Shown piece after piece: positions 54,598 through 63,749 of a DNA stretch of 64,000 nucleotides; position 1 is the first letter of the stretch; every line of letters begins with the position of its first letter. Under the pieces are notes generated by a model, which saw only the letters and a program-made list of their open reading frames with translations, was not told the DNA's origin and did no database searches. A program made the translations under genes and the position numbers. The DNA lies in assembly GCF_000473165.1 (NCBI RefSeq), contig NZ_KI421504.1, forward strand, positions 1,516,100 to 1,580,099, written 5' to 3'. The stretch comes from Leisingera aquimarina DSM 24565 (GTDB lineage Bacteria > Pseudomonadota > Alphaproteobacteria > Rhodobacterales > Rhodobacteraceae).

Positions 54598-55098
54598 ATG
54601 CAGATGCCCGACCCGGTCCGCCCCGCAGATGACGACGCCCGCGCCTTGGCCCAAAGCCTGATGGCAAGCGCCCGCTTTGCCGCCCTCGGAGTGCTGCTGG
54701 ACGATGGCAGCCCACTGGTCACACGGGTGGCTTTCGGACTGGATCCGCAAGGGGGTCCTGTCAGCCTGATCTCCGGCCTGTCGTTGCACACAGCTGCGCT
54801 GGGTCAGCGGCCGGCCTGCTCGCTGCTGGTCGGCGAGCCGGAAGGCAAAGGCGATCCGCTAGCCCATCCGCGCCTGAGCCTGATGTGCCGGGCACGTTTC
54901 ATCAGCAGGCAAGGCCCGGAGCATGAGACGCTGGCCGCGCATTACCTGCGCCGCCAGCCCAAGGCCAAGCTGTATCTGCAATTGGCTGATTTCACCTTTG
55001 TGCGGTTTGCTGTGACGGGTGCGCACCTGAACGGCGGCTTTGGCAAGGCCTTCCGCCTTGCCGCCGCCGATCTTCAGCACTCTGGCGGCACTGGTTAG
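54598..55098 (+). CDS. HugZ/PNPOx-like protein
   Basis: A 166-residue pyridoxamine-phosphate-oxidase-like split barrel: ALAQSLMASARFAALGVLLD, PLVTRVAFGLDPQGGPVSLI, SGLSLHTAALGQRPACSLLV and a terminal GAHLNGGFGKAFRLAAADL. That last block is like HugZ, a haem-degrading family, but the short length and family breadth leave the function open. The stop overlaps the convergent beta-helix gene by 4 bases. The ATG at 54598 was chosen; an ATG two codons later is possible. Confidence 0.75.
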   Translation: MQMPDPVRPADDDARALAQSLMASARFAALGVLLDDGSPLVTRVAFGLDPQGGPVSLISGLSLHTAALGQRPACSLLVGEPEGKGDPLAHPRLSLMCRARFISRQGPEHETLAAHYLRRQPKAKLYLQLADFTFVRFAVTGAHLNGGFGKAFRLAAADLQHSGGTG

Positions 55099-57380
55099 CT
55101 GTCCATCCGCATGATGACCTGAACTTCGCCCTTGACGGCTTCGCCCCAGCGCAGCCGGATCTCGTCGTTGTTCGAGCCTTGCTGCGCTTCGGTATACGGC
55201 ACAATGTAGCGGGTGCTGTTGCCGCCGCTCTTCAGCGCGCCCAGCGGCACCACGCTATCGACATAGCGGGCAAACCCTTGGAACGGCAGCAGCCCCTCGG
55301 CCTGCACCGACCAGGAGGTTGAGGCCGAAGATTGATCGTGCCGCACCCGCAGCGGGTTGGCGGTTTGCGCCGCGACGTTGTGGTACATGTTGCCGCTGAA
55401 ATCGACGTTTTTAGACCGGCTGAAATCCAGATCCGAAAAACTGGTATCCACCCGTTCCGCCCGGTCGATACTGCCCTGAAGCGAGCGGAATTTATTGCCG
55501 GTAACAGAAAGCCCGTTCAGGAAATGGCCGCTGCCATAGGGTTTAACGACGATATAGCTGAACCACGGCGCGACATCGCCGGACAGGAACACATTGGCGC
55601 TCACTGACAAGGCGCTGAACGAGAATCCGCCGGTGAAGTCAGGTGTTGCGTCCCGCTCGTTGGTCCATTCGATAAAGCAATTGTCGATGTAATTGTCCGA
55701 AACGGTTGAGGTGCAGTTGTTTGAGGCCAGAACCAGCCCCGCCGTGCGCACGCCGTTGGCGATATTGTCGCCCTGAAAAAAGTGATTGCCGGTCACCGTG
55801 TTGCTGCCGCCTGCCAGCAGCGCGAAATGGCGGAACCTGGTGGCCCGGTTGCTGCGCAGCTTTGCATCGTTGGCATTGACGTTGAGGCCGATACTGACCC
55901 GGTCCGGCACATCCTCTCCGTCCTCATTCGACAGGAACTGGCAATTGTCCACCAGAATCCCCTGACAGCCGGAACCAGCCGACGTGATGCCCCGGTCCTT
56001 GGGGCGTGAAAAGAAACAACTGTCAAACGCGTTCACCGACCCGGCCGGCGCCAGCCGCACTGCGCTGCAGCGGCCATTGCACTGAAACTCGATGCCTTCC
56101 ATACCGAATTTGCTGAGCGAACTGAAGCCGCTGAAATCCACCAGATACTTGAAGTCGTGGAAAGTGAACGTCTGGGTGCCTTCAGCATCATACAATGCCC
56201 CGCTGAGGGTCAGCTCTCCGGCGCCGGTGTTTTTGGATTTCACATAGATCTCGCGGCCCACCCCGGCGCCTTCGACCAAAGAGCCAACTGCAACATTGGT
56301 GATGTTCGCAACATTGGTCAGCTTCTTGGAGTCCGATGCACTGTAGGTTGCCTGCGAGATCACAGCATCGGTGTCCCAGGCCGCATTGCTGGCGGCCTCC
56401 AATTGGCCGTTCCGGATGACCCGGCGGGTCGCATAGGAGCTTTTGTTCGGGACTGCCGCTTGCATGTCGATCGGCCCGGTGACGGTGATCTTGCGGCCCT
56501 TCAGATCGAGGGATTCATGATCTGCGTTGTTGATCAGCGCCTGAAACGCCTTTTTGAACCCCAGTTCCTCATTGCCGAATGCCGCCGCATATGCGGGGAA
56601 ATCGAAATTCTTTGTCAGCAGCAGCATCTGGCTGTCCGGCATGGAAACGGTGCCTTCGAACACGGCCTGGTGGTTCAGCGAAACGGTGCTGTTCAGGCGG
56701 AAATCCCCTGCAGGCACCAGGATGCGCCGCCCGTCGGCAGCAGCATCGGCCGCTTCAAAAGCCGCCGTGCAATCAAAGCTGCCATTGCCCACCGCGCCAT
56801 AGTCCGTGACGTCCACCACGCTCAGCATGTCGCGCACAAAAGCGCTGGTGATATCGGTGATTTCGATATCGTCGATCCGCACCACGCCGCCGTTGGCGCC
56901 GGTCAGGTCGAGGCCGAAGTGGCCGTAGGCCGCACTGCGCCCCCACGGCATGTCCACCCCGCCGCGTTCGCCGCTGCCGACGATGCCGGTGACTTCGAGT
57001 ACTTTGCCATAGGTGCTGAGCGCATGCTGCTGCCCGGCTTCGGACACGCCGCCGATGTGGCTGCCGCCGCTGGCACCAGCCCAGCCTGCAACGCGGACCG
57101 CAGGCAGCGCGCCGCTAACAGCCTTGATACGGATCTTGATCTGCAGGTAGCAGCCCGGTTGCAGCGGCGTCTGGCCCATGAAGCGCAGCTTCTGGGTGTT
57201 CTCAGTCTTCTGCATCTCCAGGCAGCCGCCGAAATCAGCGTCCGCCGCCACAAAAACCGCATTGGCCGCGCCGTCATAGGTGTCCGACCCCGGCGTGCCG
57301 TCGCCGCTGGACCAGACGTTCAGACCGTCCGCAAAGGCGGGGGGCATCAGCTGCAAACCTTCGGTGATTGCCTTGTTCAT
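55095..57380 (-). CDS. Right-handed beta-helix protein (pectate lyase/GH28-like superfamily)
   Basis: A 761-residue protein with no signal peptide. The N-terminal 180 residues form a jelly-roll-like module (LMPPAFADGLNVWSSGDGTP; KIRIKAVSGALPAVRVAGWA). Then comes a pectate-lyase-3-like start, VVDVTDYGAVGNGSFDCTAA and RRILVPAGDFRL, and a long region of beta-helix coils with Asn/Ser/Gly-rich turns (SGCQGILVDNCQFL; NTVTGNHFFQGDN; NYIDNCFIEW). The C-terminal 80 residues look like a separate cap. It resembles phage tail-spike or exopolysaccharide-processing proteins. It stands alone among unrelated genes; the substrate is unknown. A strong AAAAGGA lies before the ATG, within a hairpin. Confidence 0.78.
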   Translation of the reverse strand: MNKAITEGLQLMPPAFADGLNVWSSGDGTPGSDTYDGAANAVFVAADADFGGCLEMQKTENTQKLRFMGQTPLQPGCYLQIKIRIKAVSGALPAVRVAGWAGASGGSHIGGVSEAGQQHALSTYGKVLEVTGIVGSGERGGVDMPWGRSAAYGHFGLDLTGANGGVVRIDDIEITDITSAFVRDMLSVVDVTDYGAVGNGSFDCTAAFEAADAAADGRRILVPAGDFRLNSTVSLNHQAVFEGTVSMPDSQMLLLTKNFDFPAYAAAFGNEELGFKKAFQALINNADHESLDLKGRKITVTGPIDMQAAVPNKSSYATRRVIRNGQLEAASNAAWDTDAVISQATYSASDSKKLTNVANITNVAVGSLVEGAGVGREIYVKSKNTGAGELTLSGALYDAEGTQTFTFHDFKYLVDFSGFSSLSKFGMEGIEFQCNGRCSAVRLAPAGSVNAFDSCFFSRPKDRGITSAGSGCQGILVDNCQFLSNEDGEDVPDRVSIGLNVNANDAKLRSNRATRFRHFALLAGGSNTVTGNHFFQGDNIANGVRTAGLVLASNNCTSTVSDNYIDNCFIEWTNERDATPDFTGGFSFSALSVSANVFLSGDVAPWFSYIVVKPYGSGHFLNGLSVTGNKFRSLQGSIDRAERVDTSFSDLDFSRSKNVDFSGNMYHNVAAQTANPLRVRHDQSSASTSWSVQAEGLLPFQGFARYVDSVVPLGALKSGGNSTRYIVPYTEAQQGSNNDEIRLRWGEAVKGEVQVIMRMDS

Positions 57381-57386
57381 GAGATT

Positions 57387-57425
57387 TCCTTTTCCTGCTG
57401 CGCATGTCGCGTTCAGGGAAAAGGA
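57387..57425 (-). promoter_or_regulatory. Hairpin covering the ribosome binding site of the beta-helix gene
   Basis: On the minus strand TCCTTTTCC, 21 bases, and GGAAAAGGA form a perfect 9-bp stem. The second arm is the ribosome binding site, 6 bases before the ATG, so it would be blocked when folded. Position and complementarity are exact; regulation is inferred. Confidence 0.55.
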
Positions 57426-57477
57426 TTTACAGATGCCGCGTTAAATTCCGCCCAGCGGTGCGTGCGCAGGCCAGGGC

Positions 57478-57879
57478 TCAGACGCTTTCATCCTGCCCTT
57501 TCAGAAGGTGTACGGCGTTGATTTTCCATCCGCTTTCCAGGTTAATCATTTGGTAATCCAATAGGTGCACGGCGCCCTGCTCGTCGGTGACCATCACCCG
57601 CTGCCACAGGCTGCCGGCCACTTCGCGCAATTGCAGGTAACGCACCTCAACAGGTCGCCAGACCATCGGGTAGCCCTGGCGCACCATCTCGCCAAAGCGG
57701 TCCGGGGTGCCGAAAATGCGCCGGATCGCCGGCGAAGCATAGGAGAAGGCGGTTTCGGTATCATTGTTCAGAAAGGCAGAAATCTGAGAGCCGATCACGG
57801 CTGTGACCGGCTCCCTTTGAGCTATTGCCGGGAAGGCCAGAAGAAAAACACTTACCCCCGCAAACAGAACACTGCGCAT
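57478..57879 (-). CDS. DUF4864 family secreted protein
   Basis: A 133-residue protein with a signal peptide (MRSVLFAGVSVFLLAFPAIA). The domain VIGSQISAFLNNDTETAFSY, then ASPAIRRIFGTPDRFGEMVR and a beta part ending GWKINAVHLLKGQDESV, matches DUF4864, an NTF2-like fold. The function is unknown. I chose the ATG at 57879; the longer frame upstream has no support. It lies 97 bases before the beta-helix gene on the same strand, with a separate ribosome binding site there. Confidence 0.85.
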   Translation of the reverse strand: MRSVLFAGVSVFLLAFPAIAQREPVTAVIGSQISAFLNNDTETAFSYASPAIRRIFGTPDRFGEMVRQGYPMVWRPVEVRYLQLREVAGSLWQRVMVTDEQGAVHLLDYQMINLESGWKINAVHLLKGQDESV

Positions 57880-57995
57880 CTGTCCCTCCCGGTCCGTTTG
57901 ACTCCAGTTAGGGCAAAGTGACGTTGCGTCAAAGAAAATTTTGGGGGAGCTGGTGCACAGCGCGGGACAAGGCCGCAGGCCGCCGCGCATGGCTG

Positions 57996-58027
57996 AAAAA
58001 GAAAAGGGCGCGAAAACCCGCGCCCTT
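57996..58027 (-). terminator. Terminator of lysS
   Basis: On the minus strand AAGGGCGCG / CGCGCCCTT form a 9-bp stem with a 6-base loop, followed by TTTTCTTTTTC. It lies 24 bases after the lysS stop. This is a standard intrinsic terminator. Confidence 0.88.
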
Positions 58028-58050
58028 GCTGATCGCTATTCGGTGAAAGC

Positions 58051-59694
58051 TCAGGCCAGCTCGCCCGCCAGCGCCTTTTCGATCAACGCGATGGTGTCCT
58101 CGACGCCGTAAAGCGCGATGAAGCCGCCGAAGCGGGGACCTTGGGAGGCCCCCAGCAGCACCTCGTAGATCGCCGAGAACCAGGCGCGCAGCGGCTCGAA
58201 GCCATGGATCTTGCCGATGGCAAAGACCACGGATTGCAGGAATTCCTCATCCGCGAAATCGGCCTCGGGCAGCGGGTCGTCGCTGCCGGCCAGCTCGTTC
58301 TTCTTGGCGATTGCTGCCAGTGCGGCCTCCGGCGATTTCAGCGCATCGGCCAGATCCTGCAGCGCTGCACGCTCTTGATCGGTAGGCAGGCGGAATACTT
58401 TGGCGGGTTTCACGAAGTCGTTGAAATAGGCCACAGCAAAACCTGCCGCCTGATCCATCGCCGGATTGGTCTCCGGCGTGGCATCGGGTGCATATTTGTT
58501 GATGAAGCCCCACATGGTTTCCTTGTCCTCGGCGCTGGAGGCCGAAGCGAGGTTGAGCAGCATCGAGAACGGCACCACCATATCGGACTGCGGCACGTCA
58601 CCGCCGTGGATGTGCCAGACCGGGTTGTTCAGCTGCCCCTTCAGGTCCTGGGTGTGATAGGCGCGCAGCTGCTGGTGGTATTCGTCCACTGCCTTGGGGA
58701 TCACATCGAAATGCATCCGCTTGGCGGTCTTGGGCTTCTGGTACATGAAATACGCCAGCGACTCTGTCGAGGCATAGGTCAGCCATTCGTCGATCGAGAT
58801 GCCGTTGCCGGAGGTTTTCGAGATCTTTTGGCCGTTGGCATCCAGGAACAGTTCATAGGTGAAATGCTCCGGCGCGCGGTGGCCCAGAACCCGGCAGATG
58901 CCGTCATAGATCGGTGTATTGGTGGAGTGATCCTTGCCGTACATCTCAAAATCGACTTCCAGCGCCGCCCAGCGGGCGCCGAAATCCGGCTTCCACTGCA
59001 GCTTCACATTGCCGCCAGTGACCGGCAGGGTCCATTCCTTGCCGTTTTCGTCGTCAAAGGTGACGGTGTAAGTTTCAGCGCAGACCTTCTTCATCGGAAC
59101 ATAGAGGACGCGGCCGGTTTCCGGATGGATCGGCAGGAAGATCGAATAGGTCTGGCGGCGTTCCTCACGCAAGCTCTTCAGCATGATCGCCATGACGTCG
59201 TCGTATTTGTCGACAGCGCGTTTCAGCACCTCGTCGAACTGGCCGGATTGGTAGAACTCCTGCGCCGAATAAAATTCATACTCGAAGCCGAAGGTATCCA
59301 GGAAGCGGCGCAGCATGGCGTTGTTGTGGTGGCCAAAGCTCTCATGGGTGCCAAACGGATCCGGCACCGAGGTCAGCGGTTTTTGCAGATGCTCCTGCAG
59401 GCTGTCGGCATTGGGCACATTGCCCGGCACCTTGCGCATCCCGTCCAGATCGTCCGAAAAGCAGATCAGCTTGGTGGGTATGTCCGAGATCACCTCGAAC
59501 GCGGTTTTGATCATGGTGGTGCGGGCGACCTCGCCGAAGGTGCCGATATGCGGCAGGCCCGATGGGCCATAGCCGGTCTCAAATAGAACATAGCCCTTGT
59601 CCGGCGCGCCCTTGGCATAACGTTTGAGAACCCGGCGGGCCTCTTCAAACGGCCAGGCTTTGCTCTTCAGAGCTTCTTCGCGCACATCAGACAT
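58051..59694 (-). CDS. lysS: Class I lysyl-tRNA synthetase
   Basis: A 547-residue class I LysRS (LysK type), which charges tRNA-Lys. The HIGH-like motif is [20 protein letters not shown] and the KMSKS-like one is [17 protein letters not shown]. Other hallmarks are [17 protein letters not shown] and the C-terminal anticodon-binding helical domain. Class I LysRS is found in archaea and in many alphaproteobacteria, while most other bacteria use the class II enzyme. The start is the ATG at 59694; the frame runs upstream to 59799 without support. No second LysRS is in the window. Confidence 0.96.
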   Translation of the reverse strand: MSDVREEALKSKAWPFEEARRVLKRYAKGAPDKGYVLFETGYGPSGLPHIGTFGEVARTTMIKTAFEVISDIPTKLICFSDDLDGMRKVPGNVPNADSLQEHLQKPLTSVPDPFGTHESFGHHNNAMLRRFLDTFGFEYEFYSAQEFYQSGQFDEVLKRAVDKYDDVMAIMLKSLREERRQTYSIFLPIHPETGRVLYVPMKKVCAETYTVTFDDENGKEWTLPVTGGNVKLQWKPDFGARWAALEVDFEMYGKDHSTNTPIYDGICRVLGHRAPEHFTYELFLDANGQKISKTSGNGISIDEWLTYASTESLAYFMYQKPKTAKRMHFDVIPKAVDEYHQQLRAYHTQDLKGQLNNPVWHIHGGDVPQSDMVVPFSMLLNLASASSAEDKETMWGFINKYAPDATPETNPAMDQAAGFAVAYFNDFVKPAKVFRLPTDQERAALQDLADALKSPEAALAAIAKKNELAGSDDPLPEADFADEEFLQSVVFAIGKIHGFEPLRAWFSAIYEVLLGASQGPRFGGFIALYGVEDTIALIEKALAGELA

Positions 59695-59831
59695 TCGTAT
59701 TCTCCATCGGCGGCGTCGTTTCCGGTTTTCCAGGGGCCGCAAGATCAGTGCGGATGCCCCATGCATCCAGCCCTTTCCTCTATTGTGCTGATGCAGCATG
59801 AGTCAATAATCACTGGCCCGCCGAGGCCGTC

Positions 59832-59847
59832 TTTTGCTGCAGCAAAA
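59832..59847. promoter_or_regulatory. Perfect palindrome TTTTGCTGCAGCAAAA in the lysS-terB gap
   Basis: A perfect 16-base palindrome stands between the divergent lysS and terB starts, about 98 bases before terB. It may be an operator or simply a chance inverted repeat. No other copy was found by eye. Confidence 0.35.
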
Positions 59848-59944
59848 AGGATAAAAACGCCGCGCAGACACAGCCTGTTGTTGAACCTCACCGCTGGCAT
59901 ACCTATCCTGATCGGATCAATATTGGCAAAAAAGGATTTCGTCC

Positions 59945-60367
59945 ATGAGTGAGCAAACCCCGCACCCGATGTCCCCGCAGGACTGCCTGGTGGCGCTGAT
60001 GGTGGCGGTTTCGGCCTCGGACGAGAACATCCGCACTGCCGAGCTGGTAAAGATCCAGTCTGCGGTCAACATGCTGCCGGTGTTTGCCGACTATGACATC
60101 GACCGGGTGACACGGGTTTCGCAGACCGTTCTGGACCTGTTTGAGCAGGAAGACGGTCTGGCGGCGCTGTTCGGCCTGATCCGCGGCGATCTGCCGGAGC
60201 GGTTGTTTGAAACCGCCTATGCGCTGTCCTGCGATGTGGCGGCTGCGGACGGGATCCTGGGCGAGACCGAGCTCGAGTTTCTGGCAGAGGTCCGCTATGA
60301 ATTGAACATCGACCGGCTGCATGCCGCGGCCATCGAACGCGGCGCACGGGCGCGGCACATGGTCTGA
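59945..60367 (+). CDS. TerB-family protein (tellurite-resistance-like)
   Basis: A 140-residue TerB-like all-helical protein. The pattern SPQDCLVALMVAVSASDENI, then AYALSCDVAAADGILGETE and LEFLAEVRYELNIDRL matches TerB and DjlA-type TerB domains, with the acidic D-x-x-x-x-E metal-binding pairs. Tellurite resistance itself is not implied, as no other ter gene is near. The ATG at 59945 follows AAAAAAGGA. It is divergent from lysS. Confidence 0.88.
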   Translation: MSEQTPHPMSPQDCLVALMVAVSASDENIRTAELVKIQSAVNMLPVFADYDIDRVTRVSQTVLDLFEQEDGLAALFGLIRGDLPERLFETAYALSCDVAAADGILGETELEFLAEVRYELNIDRLHAAAIERGARARHMV

Positions 60368-60376
60368 AGGGCGAAG

Positions 60377-60403
60377 GGGGGCGCTGCCCCCGGCCTTGCG
60401 GCC
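60377..60403. repeat. GC-rich paired hairpins after terB
   Basis: GGGGGC-gct-GCCCCC (60377-60391) is followed at once by GGCC-ttgc-GGCC (60392-60403). Similar GC-rich pairs occur near 18.75 and 37.75 kb. Probably a dispersed intergenic repeat; it could also serve as a terminator for terB. Confidence 0.5.
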
Positions 60404-60460
60404 TGGTGAAGTTTATGCAGCCAAGCGCGGGCGGGACTGGCTGCGCAGGGTCATGTGGTA

Positions 60461-61186
60461 TCAGCCCGTCCGTCTGGCCGCTGCGATCAAAGTGCCGAGG
60501 CTTTGCTTCTGCTGCCCTTCCGCACCGAAGTTTGATGGATCAAGCCACGTCTGATAGGCGGCTTCAAGCATGGGCCATTCGCCATCCGGCACTGAATACC
60601 AGGCGGTATCACGGTTGCGGCCTTTATAGACAATGGCTTGGCGGAACAGACCATCATAGGTAAAACCGAAGCGCTCTGCCGCACGGCAGGAGGGCGCATT
60701 CAAGGCGTCGCATTTCCACTCATAGCGGCGGTAGCCCAAATCATTGAACACCCGCGCCATCATCAGATACATCGCCTCGGTCGCCGCCCGCGTCCGCTGC
60801 AATGACGGTGCGAAGGTGATGCCGCCGACCTCGATCACACCGTGGGCGGGCTGAATGCGCATGAAGCTTGCGATGCCTTCGGCCTTGCCGCTGACGCCAT
60901 TGATGACCGCGAAATAGGGCTGTGCATCCACGCCGCTGGCCGCTTGCACCCAGGCATGCAGGCCTTCCGGCGTCTCAAACGGGCCATAGGGCACATAGGT
61001 CCAGATCGCATCGGCCTGGTCCTGCCGGAAGGCCGCGAACAGATCCGCGGCGTGGCGGTCCGCATTCAGCGGCTCAACCCGGCAGTATTGCCCCGCCATG
61101 CCGGTGTGGCCGGGGTGGCGGGCACCGCGCCAGTCCGGCAGCGGTGCGCCGATGGGCTGGCCATGCTCGTTGAAGTATCTGGTCAT
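60461..61186 (-). CDS. GNAT family N-acetyltransferase, RimJ/RimL-like
   Basis: A 241-residue GNAT. The acetyl-CoA-binding core is within RTRAATEAMYLMMARVFNDL, followed by YRRYEWKCDALNAPSCRAAE and RFGFTYDGLFRQAIVYKGRN, which is RimJ-like in style. The N-terminal part carries the GQPIGAPLPDWRGARHPGHT and YCRVEPLNADRHAADLFAAF segments. The acceptor is unknown. The ATG at 61186 was used; the frame extends upstream to 61300 without support. The gene converges with terB. Confidence 0.87.
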   Translation of the reverse strand: MTRYFNEHGQPIGAPLPDWRGARHPGHTGMAGQYCRVEPLNADRHAADLFAAFRQDQADAIWTYVPYGPFETPEGLHAWVQAASGVDAQPYFAVINGVSGKAEGIASFMRIQPAHGVIEVGGITFAPSLQRTRAATEAMYLMMARVFNDLGYRRYEWKCDALNAPSCRAAERFGFTYDGLFRQAIVYKGRNRDTAWYSVPDGEWPMLEAAYQTWLDPSNFGAEGQQKQSLGTLIAAARRTG

Positions 61187-61322
61187 GGCGGCATCCTTTT
61201 CACAGCAATATCGCGGCGGCTTGCACCACCGTCCTGCGCAGGTTTGCCACGCTCCCGGACCGGAAAAAACGTCCAGATTCTGGCAATATGACCAGACCAA
61301 TCCCGCCTGTTCCGGACCCGGG

Positions 61323-62819
61323 TCAGCTGCCGTAGACCGCGCCCCATCGTTCGATCAATTGCTGTTGCAGCTTCTTGGCGCGGCGGTTCCATCCGCGTGC
61401 GCCTTTGGGGCGTTCGCGCTGTGCGCGGGGGATGCGGGCACGCGTTTTCTGGTCAGCGGTGAAAATGGCAAAGGCCAGTTCCGTCCCGTCCGCAGCCGTC
61501 ATAAAACCGCCCAGGCCCGAGACAAAGTTCAACGTGCCGGTTTTGGCCGCGACCTTGATCGGGTGTCCTTTGACGATACCGCCCTTGGCATCACGCATCC
61601 GGAAAGGTTTTAGAAGCGGTCTGAGCCGGCCCGCCTTGTAGGCGGCAACCAATGCACCTGTCAGATCCCCCGGTGTCATCCGCGAATCCTCGCCCAGGCC
61701 GGAATGATCCACCAACCTGGTGCCGGACATGCCGTATTTGGCAGCGGCCCAGCGGTTCATTTCGGCTGCGGACGCCTTCAGCGAGCCAGGCCGGCTGCCG
61801 CGCGCGGCGGTGGCCGACATGCCGATCATCTCGGCCATCAGGTTGTTGGAGTATTTCAGCATCGCCTTGAGCATCATATCCAGCGGCGGGCTGTGATGCC
61901 GGGCCAGCAATTGCGACTTCGGCAAGGATTTGGCGGCCTTTGCCTTGTCGAGCTTGATCCCGTTTGCCCGTGCCAGGGTGCGGAACACATCGCCGGAATA
62001 GGCCGCAGGGTTGCGGACAGGCAGCCAGCGCGATCCGCCCTTGCCCAGCGCCTTGCTGGCGACGGTCCAGTGATCGACACCCCCTTTTTCGGCGTAGGTA
62101 TAGACCGGCCCCGAGCGCGAGGCGATTTTCATCCGCGCATTGACCACTTCGGGGCGGTACTTTTCGGTCCTTGCATCCATGGTGATCGCCCAGCTGCCGC
62201 CGGACGCGCGTTTCCATTCAAAATGCACCCGGTTGAAATTCAGCGCGATGCCCGCGACCGCCGGGGAATAGCCGACATGGTCGGGCTGGTCCGGGTCGAT
62301 GGTTTTGACCGCCGGAAGGCTGCCGTCCCAGACCAGGAACCTGCCCCGCACCTCGCGCACGCCTGCGGTCTTCAATGCCTTGGCCAGCAGCGCCAGATGA
62401 TCGGTGTTCAGCATAGGGTCGCTGCCGCCGGCCAGGATCAGATCACCCTTGACCACGCCGCCCGCAACGCCGCCGGTCGCCAGAATGCGGGTCTCGAACC
62501 GGTGATCCGCCCCAAGCACATCCAGCGCATAGAGCGCGGTCAGCGCTTTGGCGACACTGGCTGGCGGCAGTGCTTCGGCCTGGCCCGAGGCCTCCAGTAG
62601 CTTGCCGGATTTCACATCGGCCACCGCACAGACCGCCTGGCCCGGCAGATCGGCCCGCGCCAATAGCGCCTTGAGCCCGTCCGTTCCGGCCGCAAGAGAG
62701 CTGACACGGCGTGCCACGGGCCGCAGTGACACCGCCGGCGCATTGGCCAGCGCAGAGGAACCCGCCAAAGCGGCAAGCCCGGAAAGGAGGAACGTCCGGC
62801 GTGAGGTCATCTTATTCAT
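61323..62819 (-). CDS. dacB: D-alanyl-D-alanine carboxypeptidase/endopeptidase (PBP4, DacB)
   Basis: A 498-residue class C PBP. The N-terminus MNKMTSRRTFLLSGLAALAG carries a twin-arginine motif SRRTFLL. Catalytic motifs are SVAK in LPPASVAKALTALYALD, SNN in LKYSNNLMAEM, and KTG in KVAAKTGTLNFVSGLGG. It trims stem peptides and splits cross-links in peptidoglycan, in the periplasm. Length is typical. The start could also be the second Met, three codons on. Confidence 0.95.
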   Translation of the reverse strand: MNKMTSRRTFLLSGLAALAGSSALANAPAVSLRPVARRVSSLAAGTDGLKALLARADLPGQAVCAVADVKSGKLLEASGQAEALPPASVAKALTALYALDVLGADHRFETRILATGGVAGGVVKGDLILAGGSDPMLNTDHLALLAKALKTAGVREVRGRFLVWDGSLPAVKTIDPDQPDHVGYSPAVAGIALNFNRVHFEWKRASGGSWAITMDARTEKYRPEVVNARMKIASRSGPVYTYAEKGGVDHWTVASKALGKGGSRWLPVRNPAAYSGDVFRTLARANGIKLDKAKAAKSLPKSQLLARHHSPPLDMMLKAMLKYSNNLMAEMIGMSATAARGSRPGSLKASAAEMNRWAAAKYGMSGTRLVDHSGLGEDSRMTPGDLTGALVAAYKAGRLRPLLKPFRMRDAKGGIVKGHPIKVAAKTGTLNFVSGLGGFMTAADGTELAFAIFTADQKTRARIPRAQRERPKGARGWNRRAKKLQQQLIERWGAVYGS

Positions 62820-62921
62820 TTTTAGTGTCAGGACCTGCTCTTCTTCAATCCCGTTTTCCTGTCAATTCGCCGCAAGATCCGGGGTTTTGCCCCGCGGGAA
62901 GTCCTGCTACCGCTGGCAGCC

Positions 62922-63749
62922 ATGTTGCAGGCAGTCATCCTCATGTTCGTGGCCATGTCAATGATCCCTGCGGGCGATCTGTGCGGGAAACTGCTGACGG
63001 GCGGCGGGCTGGCCACACCGGCGTTTGTCGCCTGGTCGCGATTTGCCATCGGCACCGCGCTGATCCTGCCCTTTGTGCCGCGCCGCGCCTATGCGCTGCT
63101 GGGCGATTGGCGGCTGTGGCTGCGGGCCGGGCTGCTGACCGGCGGCATCTTTTCGATCCAGCTGGCGCTGACGACCGAGCCGCTGGCCAATGTCTTTGCC
63201 GCCTTTTTTGTCGGTCCGATGGTCAGCTATGTGCTGTCGGTTCTGTTGCTGCGGGAGCAGGCGACACTGCTGCGCAGCCTGCTGATGGCATTGGGGTTCA
63301 TCGGCGTGCTGATGGTGGTGCGGCCTGGATTAGGCGGCTCCATCAACCTGCTGTGGGCGGTGCTGGCGGGCTGTTTTTATGGCGGTTTCCTGACCAGTTC
63401 GCGCTGGCTGGCGCATGTGGGCACGCCGCTGGAGCTGAGCCTGACACAGCTGTTGCTCAGCGCCGTCCTGATGCTGCCGCTGGGCCTCAGCAGCCTGCCT
63501 GAATTCACGCCGTCAACTGCGGCGCTGACGGTTGGCAGCGCGGCTTTTTCGATGACCGGCAACCTCTTGCTGCTGTTTGCCTATGGCCGGGTGCAGGCGG
63601 TGAAGCTGGCGCCAATGGTCTATTTCCAGCTGGTTGCCGCTGTCAGCCTCGGCTGGGCGGTGTTCAGCCAGTTGCCTGATGCCTGGACCTGGGCCGGGCT
63701 GGCGGTGGTGCTGTCCGCCGGGCTGGCCTCAGCCGTGCTCCGCCGCTGA
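62922..63749 (+). CDS. EamA/DMT superfamily transporter
   Basis: A 275-residue integral membrane protein with about ten hydrophobic segments in two EamA repeats: [20 protein letters not shown] with the conserved R in the first half, and FMTG-like [20 protein letters not shown] in the second. Members export amino acids, nucleosides or drugs; the substrate is unknown. It is divergent from dacB and converges with nadD, overlapping by 21 bases. Confidence 0.9.
   Translation: MLQAVILMFVAMSMIPAGDLCGKLLTGGGLATPAFVAWSRFAIGTALILPFVPRRAYALLGDWRLWLRAGLLTGGIFSIQLALTTEPLANVFAAFFVGPMVSYVLSVLLLREQATLLRSLLMALGFIGVLMVVRPGLGGSINLLWAVLAGCFYGGFLTSSRWLAHVGTPLELSLTQLLLSAVLMLPLGLSSLPEFTPSTAALTVGSAAFSMTGNLLLLFAYGRVQAVKLAPMVYFQLVAAVSLGWAVFSQLPDAWTWAGLAVVLSAGLASAVLRR

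Noticed and set aside
55095-57380. Prophage or gene-transfer-agent tail module around the beta-helix gene
   Set aside because: No capsid, portal, terminase or tail gene is near; neighbours are ordinary chromosomal genes.
59945-60367. A tellurite-resistance operon
   Set aside because: Only a TerB-like domain is present; terA, terC, terD and terE are absent from the window.
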